Positions 1 through 11,135 of a stretch of 64,000 nt of DNA are shown piece after piece. A program made the translations under genes and the position numbers. The notes under the pieces are model-generated. The model ran no database searches and was not told the DNA's origin. It worked only from the letters and a program-made list of their open reading frames with translations. The stretch's first letter is position 1, and the number at the start of each line of letters is the position of its first letter. The DNA comes from Naegleria lovaniensis (taxonomy: Eukaryota; Heterolobosea; Eutetramitea; Acrasida; Naegleriidae): assembly GCF_003324165.1 (NCBI RefSeq), contig NW_025407823.1, positions 248,001 to 312,000 of the forward strand, in the 5' to 3' direction.

Positions 1-643
1 GGAAAATATTCTCAAAATAAGACCATCTATTTCTTGGGGACATATTATCATGACGAATTATGATCAATTGGAATCCTATTTCACATTCAAAAAAGTATTA
101 CAAAATAGAATTAGACCTGAACAGAAATATGTTTTTGCAAAACTCGCTGAGCTATCGGCCAAGGTCAATGAAAATGATTACAACGCAGTTGGAATGAAAA
201 AAGAAGGAACAGATGCCAATCAGCTCAATAATTTCAAAGCACAATGTCATAGGTGGCTTTCTCACTATCAACGTCTATGCAACAAGTTTTATCAACTTTA
301 TTCTGACTTACTCTCTATCAAGCATCAACACCAATGTGAGGATTTGCATTCTAAAATTTCAAAAGTTTCGCATGAAGATTTGGACCAATACACGACGTTG
401 GCTCAGAAAAGCATGCGCTGTCTTGTTGACACTCCCAATTTAGATACCGTGTTGGTTGGAATGCATAGGACAAAGTATGTGGACGAGCTTCTTTTCTCCA
501 ACTCCAAGAGCGAATATTCTCTGTTGCAAACTCGCTCACCAGAAATGCAGCAAATTTCTGACTCGGTCATCCGAGAAGTGAAACTGAATAACTTTAGACT
601 TATTGTGGATGGAGAAACAACACCGCATTTACATTCTCAATAA
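1..643 (+). CDS. Unknown protein, C-terminal part (cut by left edge)
   Basis: The reading frame is open from the first bases of the window through the first internal ATG (position 50) to the stop at 641-643, so the true start may lie outside. From position 50 it encodes 197 residues. It is mostly helical and polar, with Lys/Gln/His-rich stretches and no recognisable domain, signal peptide or membrane segment. It ends only 17 bp before the stop of the convergent gene at 661, typical of the tight packing here. I do not recognise the family. Confidence 0.55.
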   Translation, partial: ENILKIRPSISWGHIIMTNYDQLESYFTFKKVLQNRIRPEQKYVFAKLAELSAKVNENDYNAVGMKKEGTDANQLNNFKAQCHRWLSHYQRLCNKFYQLYSDLLSIKHQHQCEDLHSKISKVSHEDLDQYTTLAQKSMRCLVDTPNLDTVLVGMHRTKYVDELLFSNSKSEYSLLQTRSPEMQQISDSVIREVKLNNFRLIVDGETTPHLHSQ

Positions 644-660
644 ATTATGGGCCATACTCA

Positions 661-2238
661 TTAATACCAAGGCTTGATCTCCTTTTTCTTTTCAGTCGTT
701 CCTATCCCAATTCGAATGGAATCACTGAGTCCCGTATGATTAGGTAATATCTTGATATTTTCCTTCATGTGCTTAAATGATTTGGGAGGTTTGTGTCGTT
801 CTTCTTGTGTACTGTTCTTTGGAGACTGGGGCTTCTCTGGTGCCTTGCTTTTTGCGGAATTAGGTCGAGATGGTAGCTTTGAAGGTAAATTGGGAGTGGG
901 TGGTTTTCTTACAGGAGAGGGGGTGACATCCGGCTGCTTTTGTTTATGGGTTGGAGTCCTGATGTTTTTCTTGGTTTCATTTGCATTCTTAGGGATTGTC
1001 ACATTGATCAGTTCCTGTGGAGTTGTCTTTTCAGTTGAACCTCGACCAGGAGAAAGAAATTGAGATGTGAGAAAATCTTGATGTTCCATATCAGAGTCAG
1101 AATCAGATGCCATCGCGTTCTCTCCAGGTGGTGTGCTCATAAAAGAATGCTGCTCTTTCTCTTTTTCAGTTACAACCAACGATGGGGTGTCCTCAAAAAT
1201 CATGCTTTCGAACAATTGAGAATTCAAATCTGCCTGGTGATTTTTCTCAGTGAGTGAAGAAGTCACCGACCAGTAACCTGAATGATCCTGAGAATCACAA
1301 ACATCCCTTGACCCTTCTTGTTTCTTGATAGATGTTACAGAAGATGAATTAACCCGTTCAAGGTCTATCTGAGGAATAGATGGGGTTGTAGACGGCGAAT
1401 ACTCGTCCAAAAACAAAGGTTTAACCTTCTTTCCTTGAATATGGTGGTACATATTATGTTGCTGCTTTACAATTGGGCTTAAAAAACATCCTGACTCCAA
1501 CATAAATATCTCTTTTTCAATCTTTTGGATATCCACTCTCAATACGTTCTGTTGAGAAGGATTTTTCTCGTTGTCCAGTTTTGTTTTGAGATGTTCCAGA
1601 ATTTTCTGCAATGCGACCAGCTCCCTATTTTCTTTTACTGTCGAAAGTCGATTGTTTTTAACTGGTGTTGTGGGAACTTGTAAAATATTCGAAAAATTTG
1701 AAGTGAGAGGACTCTGGATAGATGATTGTGGTGGCTGTACATGGCTGTTGTGATTGAGATTTGGTTCAGGACTGTTCTCCTCTCCATTCTTTTGAGAAGA
1801 AATTAATTTCAGAAGAGGAGCTAAAAACGATGTATGAATCTGTTCCAAAGCCTTCAACCTCTCTACCGCCAAAATATTCAATCGTTGCTTTAGTTTCTTC
1901 GGATCAAAATAGACACTCATATCAGACTCCAAGGGGAGATTAGTGTTGTAGTGAGGTATGGTGGAAACCACTTGCTCAAAATCAATAAAGGCTTGCTCAA
2001 GAACTTGTTCACTTCTTTTCAAGGATCCTTCTATGACTTCATGTAAATCGCAAACAATTTCAACCATACGACACATGTAGCTTTTCGTGAGGTAAATAGA
2101 ATCCGATACGTCCTGATGACATCCTGAAGGAATGAGCAAATCCCGATGATGATATTCCATACGGGATCCCTCACTCTCGAATGTATTCTGTAGATGATGA
2201 GTATTTGATCCATTTAATTCATGTTGGAATGTGAACAT
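661..2238 (-). CDS. Unknown coiled-coil / Pro-Ser-rich protein
   Basis: About 525 residues when started at the ATG at 2238, which has the A-run context (CCAAAAAAATG) used by neighbouring genes; the frame is also open to an upstream ATG at 2286. The N-terminal third is helical, a short predicted coiled coil lies near the middle (motif LVALQKILEHLKTKLDNE), and the C-terminal third is disordered with many Pro, Ser and Lys residues. No catalytic motif is visible. An E2F-like motif sits directly upstream of the 2238 start. Function unknown; a cell-cycle or cytoskeletal role is only inferred from that motif and the coiled coil. Confidence 0.7.
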   Translation of the reverse strand: MFTFQHELNGSNTHHLQNTFESEGSRMEYHHRDLLIPSGCHQDVSDSIYLTKSYMCRMVEIVCDLHEVIEGSLKRSEQVLEQAFIDFEQVVSTIPHYNTNLPLESDMSVYFDPKKLKQRLNILAVERLKALEQIHTSFLAPLLKLISSQKNGEENSPEPNLNHNSHVQPPQSSIQSPLTSNFSNILQVPTTPVKNNRLSTVKENRELVALQKILEHLKTKLDNEKNPSQQNVLRVDIQKIEKEIFMLESGCFLSPIVKQQHNMYHHIQGKKVKPLFLDEYSPSTTPSIPQIDLERVNSSSVTSIKKQEGSRDVCDSQDHSGYWSVTSSLTEKNHQADLNSQLFESMIFEDTPSLVVTEKEKEQHSFMSTPPGENAMASDSDSDMEHQDFLTSQFLSPGRGSTEKTTPQELINVTIPKNANETKKNIRTPTHKQKQPDVTPSPVRKPPTPNLPSKLPSRPNSAKSKAPEKPQSPKNSTQEERHKPPKSFKHMKENIKILPNHTGLSDSIRIGIGTTEKKKEIKPWY

Positions 2239-2240
2239 TT

Positions 2241-2250
2241 TTTTGGCGCG
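2241..2250 (+). promoter_or_regulatory. E2F-like motif TTTTGGCGCG
   Basis: TTTTGGCGCG matches the classical E2F/DP consensus TTTSGCGC. It lies 3 bp upstream of the preferred ATG (2238, minus strand) of the coiled-coil gene. If that gene instead starts at 2286, the motif is coding and fortuitous. Confidence 0.35.
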
Positions 2251-2316
2251 ATTAACTGGACAGACCCCAATCTGGTCTCTAAGCATCAAACTTAAAAAAA
2301 CAAAATACCAACAAGT

Positions 2317-5004
2317 TTATATGCTGACTCCTTCAAGTTTTGGATTTGTCTTCTTGACAGTCTTCATGTACTCGAGAGTGTTTTTGTAGAAAACCTTGAT
2401 TGGAGCTGATCTGGTGGCTTCACTGGTGTGATCATTACTGGACATGCTACCAAATGATTCTTCTTCAGCTCCTCCAATGTTGGAATTGATCAATTCAATC
2501 AAACCATTCAAATAATCAACAGTAACCTTCTCATTATCGCTACAAAATTGATGCAGATATGTGTTTAAAATTTCTACAAAGAGTGGTATTTGTTGGTCAG
2601 CCATGCATGAATTGACAATTTTCAAAGACCATTTCATACACTCAAGAGCCTTATCGCTGTTTTGTAATTTTTCATTGTGTGACATGGGCCAAAATAAATT
2701 ACTGCATAGGAATGCTGCCTTGCATTGATCTGGTTTACGTAACAGCTTCGATGAATATTGGCAGGTCTTTGTGGAAAGAGTGTCATAATTCTCTTCTCCA
2801 ACGTTCTTCATTTGCCTCAAAGAATTGACAATTAATATAAAGTATTCCAATTGACTCTTGCTGTCTTGTTCTTCATAAAGCATGAATGCTTGAGAAAGTA
2901 ATTCATAAACGAGTGTTTCGAGATTGCATTGATCAGCACAAATGGCGCTTTGAAGATATAATCTGAGAGCCATGTCAGATTGTTGATGAGCGAGAACGTC
3001 TAAAATCTCAATAACATATTGGAAAACTTTTTCTTCCTTCACAACCTTTTGTTCTCTTTCTGGATGATTTCTGATTCTCTTTGCCAATTGTAAGTATGCG
3101 AACACTAAAGGGGTGAGAGTGAATAATATTCTCTTTGGACCTCCTTGACCAAAGTGCTTTCTTGCTGTAGAATAAACTCTGAAAAGTGTATCTGTATCCT
3201 CATTATACAAGAGATGAACAAGACGTGCAACCAGATTTTGATCATCTTCAAACTCTTCCTCCTCAATATCGCTCATATTGTCCTCATCTTTCAATAAAGG
3301 TCTAATAAGCTCGAAAAATTTGGCTACTTGCTCTGGTGTGGAAATCTTATGTCTATGTTTGAGGGCAGATCCACACAACTCAATAGCAATTTCTCTTCTG
3401 TCGTTAAAGGACAACAATGATAAAATATCTCCATAATGATCCAAATTTAAAATTGTCAAAACGTTCTTGTATGATTCAATCGCAACAAGAAGGAGTCTCT
3501 TAATCAACTTTACCAAAACATTGGATGAAAGAATATCACCAACTGACTTCAATTTGCCATGGCAAAATGTCACAATATCATTTACATAGCTTATTTTCTC
3601 TGGATACGATTGAAGAGCAAGATTCATTAAGGAAATTTGGACGGATAAAATGTCGCCGATTTCCATTCTTTCAGTAGAGATCTTTGCAATATAAACACAG
3701 AAAATGTCAATAATATTTTGAACCCCTGACTCACTGCTGTCTCGATGAGGAATATTTTCAGGAAATTGTCTAGCATAATTTGCAAGACGATCCATAAGAG
3801 CAATATAAATTGTTTTCAAGTCTACATCAGATTGCAGTTCTTGGCAAGCTGAAAGTATTAAATTAAGAGTTTCGAGGTGGAACTCGTCAGGAAATACTTG
3901 AATAAGGCATTCCATGAGATACTGTTGAGCCATTTGGTCATTGGATTTGATAATAATGTTCAAAACCTTTGGTAAGACATCATTTTTGTAAATATCTAAT
4001 TTGATTCCATCCAGTTGACTCAACCTCACAAGATTAAACCCAATCAAAATTCTCAATTCCATTCTTTCCTTTTCTCTCTTACTTCTTTCTTTGACAGGAC
4101 CTTCATTCTTCAAACGACTGAAGAGAAAGACCATTTCATGAAAATTCTGGAGTACATATGCAATAGAATCGTGAACAGTTCCGCCAATACCTTCATAGTC
4201 ACCACCAGTGTCAGGAAGTTTATCTTTGGTGATTTGACTCAGATAATTTCTCAAGAAGAGGCCACGAGTGGGATGTTGAACTCCTTTACACATCTCTACA
4301 AGATCTTTGAGAATATCTTTAGCAGGAGCTTGTTTTGACTTGATATATATTGCTCCGATAGTGGCCATGAGATATAATCTGGGAACAATACTTGGTGTGT
4401 GTTGAACACGCTCATAGAGCTCTTGCATATTTTCCTCACCTCGGAAAAAGGCTGTCAAACGAGCTAGGTGATCAAATGTTTGCATATCTGTTTTAGAAAA
4501 TAATGTGTGAGTAGATGGTTCATTCATTTATAGCAATCAAAGCGTCGATGTGAAAGACCAATAAATAACGATGTGAGAAGTGAGATTTGAGAGTAAGTAT
4601 ATGTCATCAAGTTGAGATTGAAGACCCCGAACGTGGTGATGAGTTTGAATGTCATGATTATAATTGTAAAAATTCACAAATATTTGTTTTTCAAATTTCA
4701 AAAATCTTACTGATTAACAACCATACGGAACCAATTTAAAATTGCAGTAATACCTACACAAAATATAATAATTCTTTGGAGTGAGATGAGATGTTCTCAA
4801 CTCACTTAACATTTTTGAGGCATGTTCCAAAGCTTCACCAAGATTATTTTTGTCCAAACATCTGATCATACGATGAGCCTCGGCATCGACAATATCTTTG
4901 GCTTGGTTTAGATATTGTGTTTGTCTCTCCTGTGGAGTCATGTTTTGAGTGCCTTGAGCAATATATTCCTCTTCATCGTCATCGGCAACGTGATAGTTCG
5001 ACAT
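2317..5004 (-). CDS. VPS35: VPS35, retromer core subunit (2 exons)
   Basis: Exons 5004-4758 and 4487-2317, joined across a 270-bp GT-AG intron (4757-4488), give 805 residues, close to the usual ~796. The join restores the conserved stretch around NYYILYM. The VPS26-binding PRLYL motif (residues ~118-122), the segment DILKDLVEMCKGVQHPTRG and the LRILIGFNLVRLSQL and EYLMEC-like blocks are diagnostic of VPS35. It is the alpha-solenoid scaffold of retromer and recycles receptors from endosomes. The in-frame ATG at 4527 is inside the intron and is not the start. The gene is head-to-head with eS4 (288 bp apart). Confidence 0.96.
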
Positions 5005-5291
5005 TTTTTACTGGTGGGGCTCCAATGTTGATTTTTGTGATTTTTGCGATCGGCTGTTGGAGCCAGATCAGAAGGTGATGTTTACCAACTTCGAAAATTA
5101 TATAACAATGTTGTTTAATAAGTGACAGGCAATGACGCGAATGACCATGAGACTTTCAGTATTGTGATAAAACCTTTCCTTGTGGCTTGTGGTGAGGAAA
5201 AAAATTCGCAGCCATTGTAAACAATTACTATCAGTTGACCAACTTTTTAATAAAATTTGTTGAAAAAAAATACGTCGAAACTAGTCACAAA

Positions 5292-6233
5292 ATGGTATGT
5301 ATACCGCTGTGGAATTGTTGAAGGTTCGCTCACCAAAATTCTTTCATTCAAACTTTGCACGTTCATTTCATGTAAATCTATTGCTACATGTATTACACAA
5401 TATTATAGGCCAGAGGACCAAGAAAGCACATGAAGAGAGTTGCTGCTCCAAGACACTGGATGATGGCAAAGATGGGAGGTGTTTATGCACCAAAGCCAAA
5501 GCCAGGAGCTCACCCAAGCAGAGAAAGCTTGCCACTCTTGTTGTTGTTGAGAAACAGACTCAAGTATGCCACAACCGCCAAGGAAGTTAACGTTATCTTG
5601 AAGCAAAGATTGGTCAAGGTTGATGGTTTGGTCAGATCTGACAAGGGATTCCCAACTGGATTCAACGATGTCATTACCATTGAAAAGACCAACGAACACT
5701 TCAGACTTTTGTTCGATACCAAGGGTCGTTTCGTTATTCACCCAATCTCTGACAGAGAAGCCAACTATAAACTCGCCAAGGTTACCAAGAGAGGAACTGC
5801 ATCTCAAGGTGTTCCATACATCCAAACCAACGACGGAAGAGTCATTAGATTCCCAGATCCAGCTATTAAGGTCAGTGATACCGTCAAGGTTGACATTACA
5901 ACTGGTAAGGTCACCAAGTTCGTCAGCTTCGCTGCTGGTAACTTGTGTATGATCACTGGTGGACACAACAAGGGACGTATTGGTGAAATCGTCAGCAGAG
6001 AACTCCACCCTGGTAGCTTTGAAATTGTCCACATTAAGGATATTGCTGGAAACAACTTTACCACTCGTGCCAACAACGTCTTCGTTCTCGGACAAGGTCA
6101 CACCTCCATGATCACTCTTCCAAAGGGTAAGGGTCTCAAGTTGAACGTCATTGAAGATAGAAAGAGACAATTGAAATTGGTAAAGAAGTCCAAGAAGGCT
6201 GGTCTCAAGAAGAAGAAGTCAGAGACTAAGTAA
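5292..6233 (+). CDS. RPS4: 40S ribosomal protein eS4 (RPS4), intron after ATG
   Basis: The first exon is just the ATG (5292-5294). A 114-bp intron (5295-5408, GTATGT...TATAG) follows, then exon 2 (5409-6233). The product has 275 residues starting [15 protein letters not shown], the canonical eS4 N-terminus. It has an N-terminal S4-type region, the central eS4 fold and a C-terminal KOW-like motif ([11 protein letters not shown]), and a Lys-rich tail. It is a component of the small ribosomal subunit. An intron splitting the start codon from the body is common in ribosomal protein genes. Codon use is more C-ending than in neighbours, as expected for high expression. Confidence 0.98.
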
Positions 6234-6297
6234 ATAACACAAAGTAAAAAATCAAATATTATCAATAATTTTTTACTTCCCGAGTGCTCAAAGAAAA

Positions 6298-8892
6298 ATG
6301 TCTTCTCTTCTCTCCAAGCCATGGCTGCTTACTTTCATGCAGGATAATTTGCAAGCAATATTGGAGAAGAAGGCTGAGAGTCAACCAAGTCCTGCAAAAC
6401 ACCGAAATCTAGTTCAAATAATAGACCACAGCGAAAACCTTGAGGTTCGCCGTGTCCAACACAACGATATTTACGTTTTACACATTTCCGATGGATTTCA
6501 CTTCGTTACTGCTAGGATTTCGTCCAAATTTGTGAAGCGATTCTATAGGTATGTCAATCAAGCAATTAAATTCCTTTTTCACCTACATTTTCGTTCATCT
6601 AATGGTCGTCGCAATAACCGATCATCAATGTTTTTGTCAAATTATATGAACAGACTTCATCCTGACTATTGTCCTCTCTCGAAACTTAGAGGAGCCATCA
6701 TTCGCTTGGACTCTTATTCGTTCAATATGGGTGGACCTAATCAAACTCCATGTTCTCTCCTTCTTAATCGTTTTGATTACATTGGATCTGCATCCTCTGC
6801 CACATTCCGATCTCCCAAAAACACTCTCAAAATTCTCTCTTCTTTCATTTCTTCATTTGCATTGATGCGTGATGATCAAACAACAAACAGCAACAATCAT
6901 GAACAACATAAACATCACATTCCACATTGTTCTCCAATAACAACGGTTCAAAACAACTTAAATTCTATTCCTGAAATTGTGTCAATAACGGACGAGAACG
7001 AGAGCTTAAGGCTCATTGGCGCCAAAAATATAAATCCAAACAAACAAAAAACGGCAACAGACGAACAAGACACTCAACAAATTTTGGAAACCAACAAGAC
7101 GAACGTTAACGGCATTAATACGAGTAGCAGCATTATAATTCAGCAATTTAACAACACAAAGAACAATAACAGTACACTGTGGTCCATTGATCATTTCATT
7201 ACAATGATGATGAATTCTACCAACAACAATGCCTCTCGGGAAGAAACAAAATCACAAACACCCGACAACAATTCAAAACAGAAAGGAAGCGAGGAAAAAA
7301 TTAGCAATGATATTAGCGTGAGTGTCTCTTCAGAACAAACAACTGCTCGCTCCGCTTACACAGGAGACTTCTTTCAAAACGAAGAAGAAAATTGTTTGAT
7401 TTCTGCTTCACAGTTAGAACAAGTCAACAATATGGAAATTCAAGGCTTCAACAATTCCGAGTCGTTGATGATACCTCCTAATCCTTCTCAAACGACTTTT
7501 ACGTCATCACAATTTTCTTCTTTTTCTTCCAAGCATGAAGGAGAGCCTTCTCTGGTTAGCATCAACAACACCACATCAAAATTATCATCGACACCTCAAC
7601 ATGCTGGCACATCAAGCAAAAAGGGCAACTCTACTCCTTCTACTACTATTAATTCACCAAACATACAAGAAGCACATTCAGCTTCCACTCCAAAAGTTAA
7701 TCAACCCTCAAAGAACACACAATCTTCTCCTCAAATAGAATCTCCAAATATTGTATCGAGTGCTGTCACTCCAAAGCCTAACCACCTTCTTTCGCCTGCT
7801 TTGGGAATGTCTGTCTCAACCCTTAAACACTTTGGAGCCAACGATGCATCTGAAGGAACCATTGTTTTTACTTCTCAATCTCAGTCACTCACGCCTATGC
7901 GCATTAATCAATATCCCGTCAACACTCAACCTCTTCCACCAACTCCTGCTGATAGCGAAATTAAAACTTCAACGTCTTCTGCGGAGGCCTCCATCATACA
8001 ATCTCAAGTAATTAGCGATGGCGATAGCAGCGATGTTCTTGATGATGAAAATCAAGCAGAAATTGCATTTTCTCAAAAGGCTAGCTCAGTTTTTTCTCCA
8101 TCAGCTTCAAGATACAGAAATATGGCGTCTCCTAATGTTTTTTTGCACACTCAAGCCGCATCCCAAAAATCGGATGATTTACCACTCACTCAGCTACCCC
8201 AAACAACTAAGCTCCCAAATAAGCGACGACTCTTCAGAAGAGTGAAGACGTACTTAAACGACGTAGCCAACGAATCGTCCGATGAGGCACTTGATGAAGA
8301 TGAAGGATTTCCTCGATCTCTATTTATGAAAGATCCTCTCTTACTTGAAAACTTTGCGATACAAAATGTCAAGCAACGAACTGAAAGCTTTCAGAGCATG
8401 AGAGAGATTATAGAAAGAAAAAACAAGGAAATGAAATCTGCAAAAAGAGTGGCCTCACACCGACCAATAACAAATGAGGAAATGATTGATTACTTGCAAA
8501 CAGAACCAGCCGAAGAGAGAAGAAAAAGCCAAACGGTACACAATAATGCCTCTCATACAGAAAACGTTTCTAAACAAGCCGAGACAACCTCAGAAAACGT
8601 TATTGAGGAAACTCCGTCTAAGAAGATCAAGATGAGTCCTCTCAACTCGTCTCAAAAGGAAAACATAGCTCCATTACCATCTCCATCGCTTCCTCAATTT
8701 GCTAAACCAGTCGATCATGTAGCCACAGCATCCAATTCCTTGATCGTCACTCCTACCACCACATCCTCAGCCTCTCCATCTTTGCCTGTACAATCTACAA
8801 CAACAAAGGAACAACAACAGAATCACAACAACAGTTCAAAGCATTCTGTGTCAAAGAAAGTCAATTACAGAGCATGGCTTGATTTTATTTAG
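6298..8892 (+). CDS. Candidate TPP1/ACD-like telomere protein (N-terminal OB-fold)
   Basis: Unspliced ORF of 864 residues; a 105-bp GT-AG segment (6549-6653, GTATGT...ACAG) without stops is probably an intron, giving 829 residues. The N-terminal ~150 residues show the layout of a TPP1/Est3-type OB-fold: PWLLTFMQ, then VLHISDGFHFVTARIS (compare the SDG strand of TPP1), then, after the putative splice, LSKLRGAIIRLDSYSF and LLLNRFDYIGS. The remaining ~700 residues are disordered, rich in Ser, Thr, Asn and Gln, as in metazoan TPP1 and yeast Tpz1. TPP1 recruits telomerase and binds POT1. Assignment rests on motif order only; it could be another OB-fold protein. Confidence 0.5.
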   Translation: MSSLLSKPWLLTFMQDNLQAILEKKAESQPSPAKHRNLVQIIDHSENLEVRRVQHNDIYVLHISDGFHFVTARISSKFVKRFYRYVNQAIKFLFHLHFRSSNGRRNNRSSMFLSNYMNRLHPDYCPLSKLRGAIIRLDSYSFNMGGPNQTPCSLLLNRFDYIGSASSATFRSPKNTLKILSSFISSFALMRDDQTTNSNNHEQHKHHIPHCSPITTVQNNLNSIPEIVSITDENESLRLIGAKNINPNKQKTATDEQDTQQILETNKTNVNGINTSSSIIIQQFNNTKNNNSTLWSIDHFITMMMNSTNNNASREETKSQTPDNNSKQKGSEEKISNDISVSVSSEQTTARSAYTGDFFQNEEENCLISASQLEQVNNMEIQGFNNSESLMIPPNPSQTTFTSSQFSSFSSKHEGEPSLVSINNTTSKLSSTPQHAGTSSKKGNSTPSTTINSPNIQEAHSASTPKVNQPSKNTQSSPQIESPNIVSSAVTPKPNHLLSPALGMSVSTLKHFGANDASEGTIVFTSQSQSLTPMRINQYPVNTQPLPPTPADSEIKTSTSSAEASIIQSQVISDGDSSDVLDDENQAEIAFSQKASSVFSPSASRYRNMASPNVFLHTQAASQKSDDLPLTQLPQTTKLPNKRRLFRRVKTYLNDVANESSDEALDEDEGFPRSLFMKDPLLLENFAIQNVKQRTESFQSMREIIERKNKEMKSAKRVASHRPITNEEMIDYLQTEPAEERRKSQTVHNNASHTENVSKQAETTSENVIEETPSKKIKMSPLNSSQKENIAPLPSPSLPQFAKPVDHVATASNSLIVTPTTTSSASPSLPVQSTTTKEQQQNHNNSSKHSVSKKVNYRAWLDFI

Positions 8893-8930
8893 AAAGTAAT
8901 ACATATTTTCCTAGGTTTTTTACATGGTAT

Positions 8931-9980
8931 TTACTTCTTCTTCTTGCTACTCTGAGGTCGGGTATTGGCTGCTGATGAATTCTTTGATGGTTGTTTTTGT
9001 TGCATTCCCAAAACCTTTTTCCTTCGTTGTTCGAGTTGTTGATCTCTAAGGGCTTCTTTTTGCTCCTCTTCATCCAGTTTGCTTTTCACAGATGGAGGTA
9101 GCCACTTGTCTAGCTCAAGCACTAGCTCAATATCCTTTTTTCTTTCTGCTTCAATTTCTTGCATTCTCATTCTTCGATAAAATTCTTCATTGTTGTCCAT
9201 GAGGCTTCGTGTAGTTTTACTTAAGGTTTCACAAATTCGCTCTCCACTTTACGTAACGGAATTACAGTGCAATTGTGAGCTTGTCAATACATTATTATAC
9301 ATTCAACTTACCTTGGGTGTATATACTTTGGATGATCGGAATGCACATTAAGAACAGATGGATACATGACCGTTGCTGACTTCCCTGTAAACTCTAACAT
9401 GGTCGTTCTTTCTTTTAAGGGATTTGAGGAATTGTTTTTTCGTCCAATAAAATACTCTAGTGACATTTCATCGCCTCTTTTTTCCGACATTCTCTGACCA
9501 GTGTCATCATATATTTTCTTAGGTTTAGGCACACCAAAGAGCTGTTGAATATCAGATTTGCAATTAATGTTTTCTGAGATCAATGGGTATCAAATTGTGG
9601 TTGACAACAGACATTATCTTTCACTTACCTTCATTTCTCGCTTTTCGTTTGATTTTTTGACCATCAGGATTAGCTGGCTCTGGAACCAGCTTCTTTCTCA
9701 CGGTTCTATAGTTTGGTTGAGGCTCTTCAATCACTTTAATTTGAGGTTTCTGTGTCATCTCTTCTGATGAAGATTTTCTAGAAAAATGTTTTTTCGTGGT
9801 ATCTCCGTGAACAATGGGAGGAAATTCGCTCGTATAAAACGATGGAAATCCTCGTCCTAACGTTTCCGTGGTTGCAGCACTTTCGTCCCGAATGCTCTTC
9901 TTTTGTCCAAACCACCAATGATTAGGTGATGATCCGTCAATTCCAGCAAGGCCGTTCATCTCCGAAAATGTTTGAGCCAT
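8931..9980 (-). CDS. Unknown 300-residue protein (3 exons)
   Basis: Exons 9980-9629, 9573-9312 and 9219-8931 join in frame to 300 residues. Intron 1 is 55 bp (GTAAGT...CTCAG). Intron 2 is 92 bp (GTAAGT...) and needs an AAG acceptor (TTAAG), the only in-frame choice I found. The protein is basic and mostly disordered at the N-terminus, has a compact central block with motif TMLEFTGKSATVMYPSVLN, and ends in a charged helical segment (about residues 215-275) and a Lys tail. The length and the short YPSV/HSDHP motifs recall small axonemal microtubule-associated proteins, but that is only an impression. The frame opening at 8931-9200 is its last exon, not a separate gene. Confidence 0.65.
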
Positions 9981-10271
9981 TGCAAATTATTTCCTAGTGA
10001 TCGTGATACGATTGTTCAGTAAAAATTAATGAGTATCTCCACAACTGTTGTAGAGCCAATTAATCTCTTTGAGGTTGTTCAATTTTTTTTAATTGGCAAC
10101 GATTTTTAACCGCCAAAGTTTCCTCAAATACTGCTGTATTCTGTCAATGACTTTTTGATCAACTGTAGTGGTTGTTGGGCTCCATATCCTTACTATGTTT
10201 CAGTTGTGTGCTTGTTCTACTTGGGAAGAGGAAAAATGTTGTTCACAAAAGGTTTATTACTTCAATAAAAA

Positions 10272-11001
10272 ATGTCGTTAATCGAATGGTTATTTGGTGT
10301 TAAAAAATTCGATCTGATTGCTCCGTTTTATGACAATGTCTTGTCCTTTATCGAGAAGAATACACTTTCGCAATTGAGAAGGCGTTTTGTGCCCATGGTA
10401 GAAGGAGAGGTATTGGATTTGGCCGTCGGAACAGGTCATAATTTAACCTTTTATCCCCTACACAAGGTACGTTGTACCATTCAATCAAATTCGGATCCAT
10501 GTTATGGATGATGACCATGTTAAAAATTTGGAATATTCATCAGATTTCAAAAGTGTGCATGATAGATTTGTCAAATGGAATGTTGAGTAAGGCTAGAGAG
10601 AAAATTGAAAATGATGAAAATTTGAAATCACAGAGCGAAAAATTTGATCTTGTGCAAGGTCCATGTGAATCCATGCCTTTCAACGATGAGCAATTTGACG
10701 TTATTCTAAGCATTGATGTCATGTGTAGCGTGGATGACCAAAAGAAAACACTTGATGAGGCCTATCGAGTGTTAAAAGTAAGTACTTATTCGTTAGTTAT
10801 TATCATTTGGAAGACTGTCATCCAAAGCGAGGAGGTAAAGCAATATTTGTAGAGCATTTCAAGACAGGTCATTTCTGGTATGACTTGCTTTTACGTCTGG
10901 TAACACTGATTACAATGCCACTCGTTGGTGCTTCCATGGTTCGTGAAACAGATAAATCTATTGAGAATTCACAATTTAATGTGGAGAAAGAGGAAAGGTG
11001 A
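10272..11001 (+). CDS. Class I SAM-dependent methyltransferase (METTL7/UbiE-like)
   Basis: Exons 10272-10466, 10544-10777 and 10828-11001 give 200 residues. Motif I (VLDLAVGTGHN, residues ~48-58), a post-I acidic segment (MIDLSNGM), motif ESMPFNDEQFDVILS and the VLK-RGGK-AIFVEHF block are those of Methyltransf_11 enzymes. The second intron is 50 bp and uses an AAG acceptor, fixed by the conserved VLKxGGK motif. A further 39-bp GT-AG intron (10998-11036) could add a short last exon ending at 11067; without it translation stops at 11001. Substrate unknown; the family includes lipid, thiol and quinone methyltransferases. Confidence 0.82.
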
Positions 11002-11135
11002 ATAATACAGGATTTGAATATTTCATTTGTAAAAAGAAATTATAATAGTTGGCAGCAAATCCTTTGATGATACTCACAGTGGTGTATGTAGAAATGATTC
11101 GTTGGAGCGATTATATCCATTCAAATACAAGCTAT

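Noticed and set aside
5403-6170. 255-codon open frame on the minus strand across eS4
   Set aside because: It is fully antisense to a certain ribosomal protein gene and is a by-product of that gene's biased codon use; its sequence is not protein-like.
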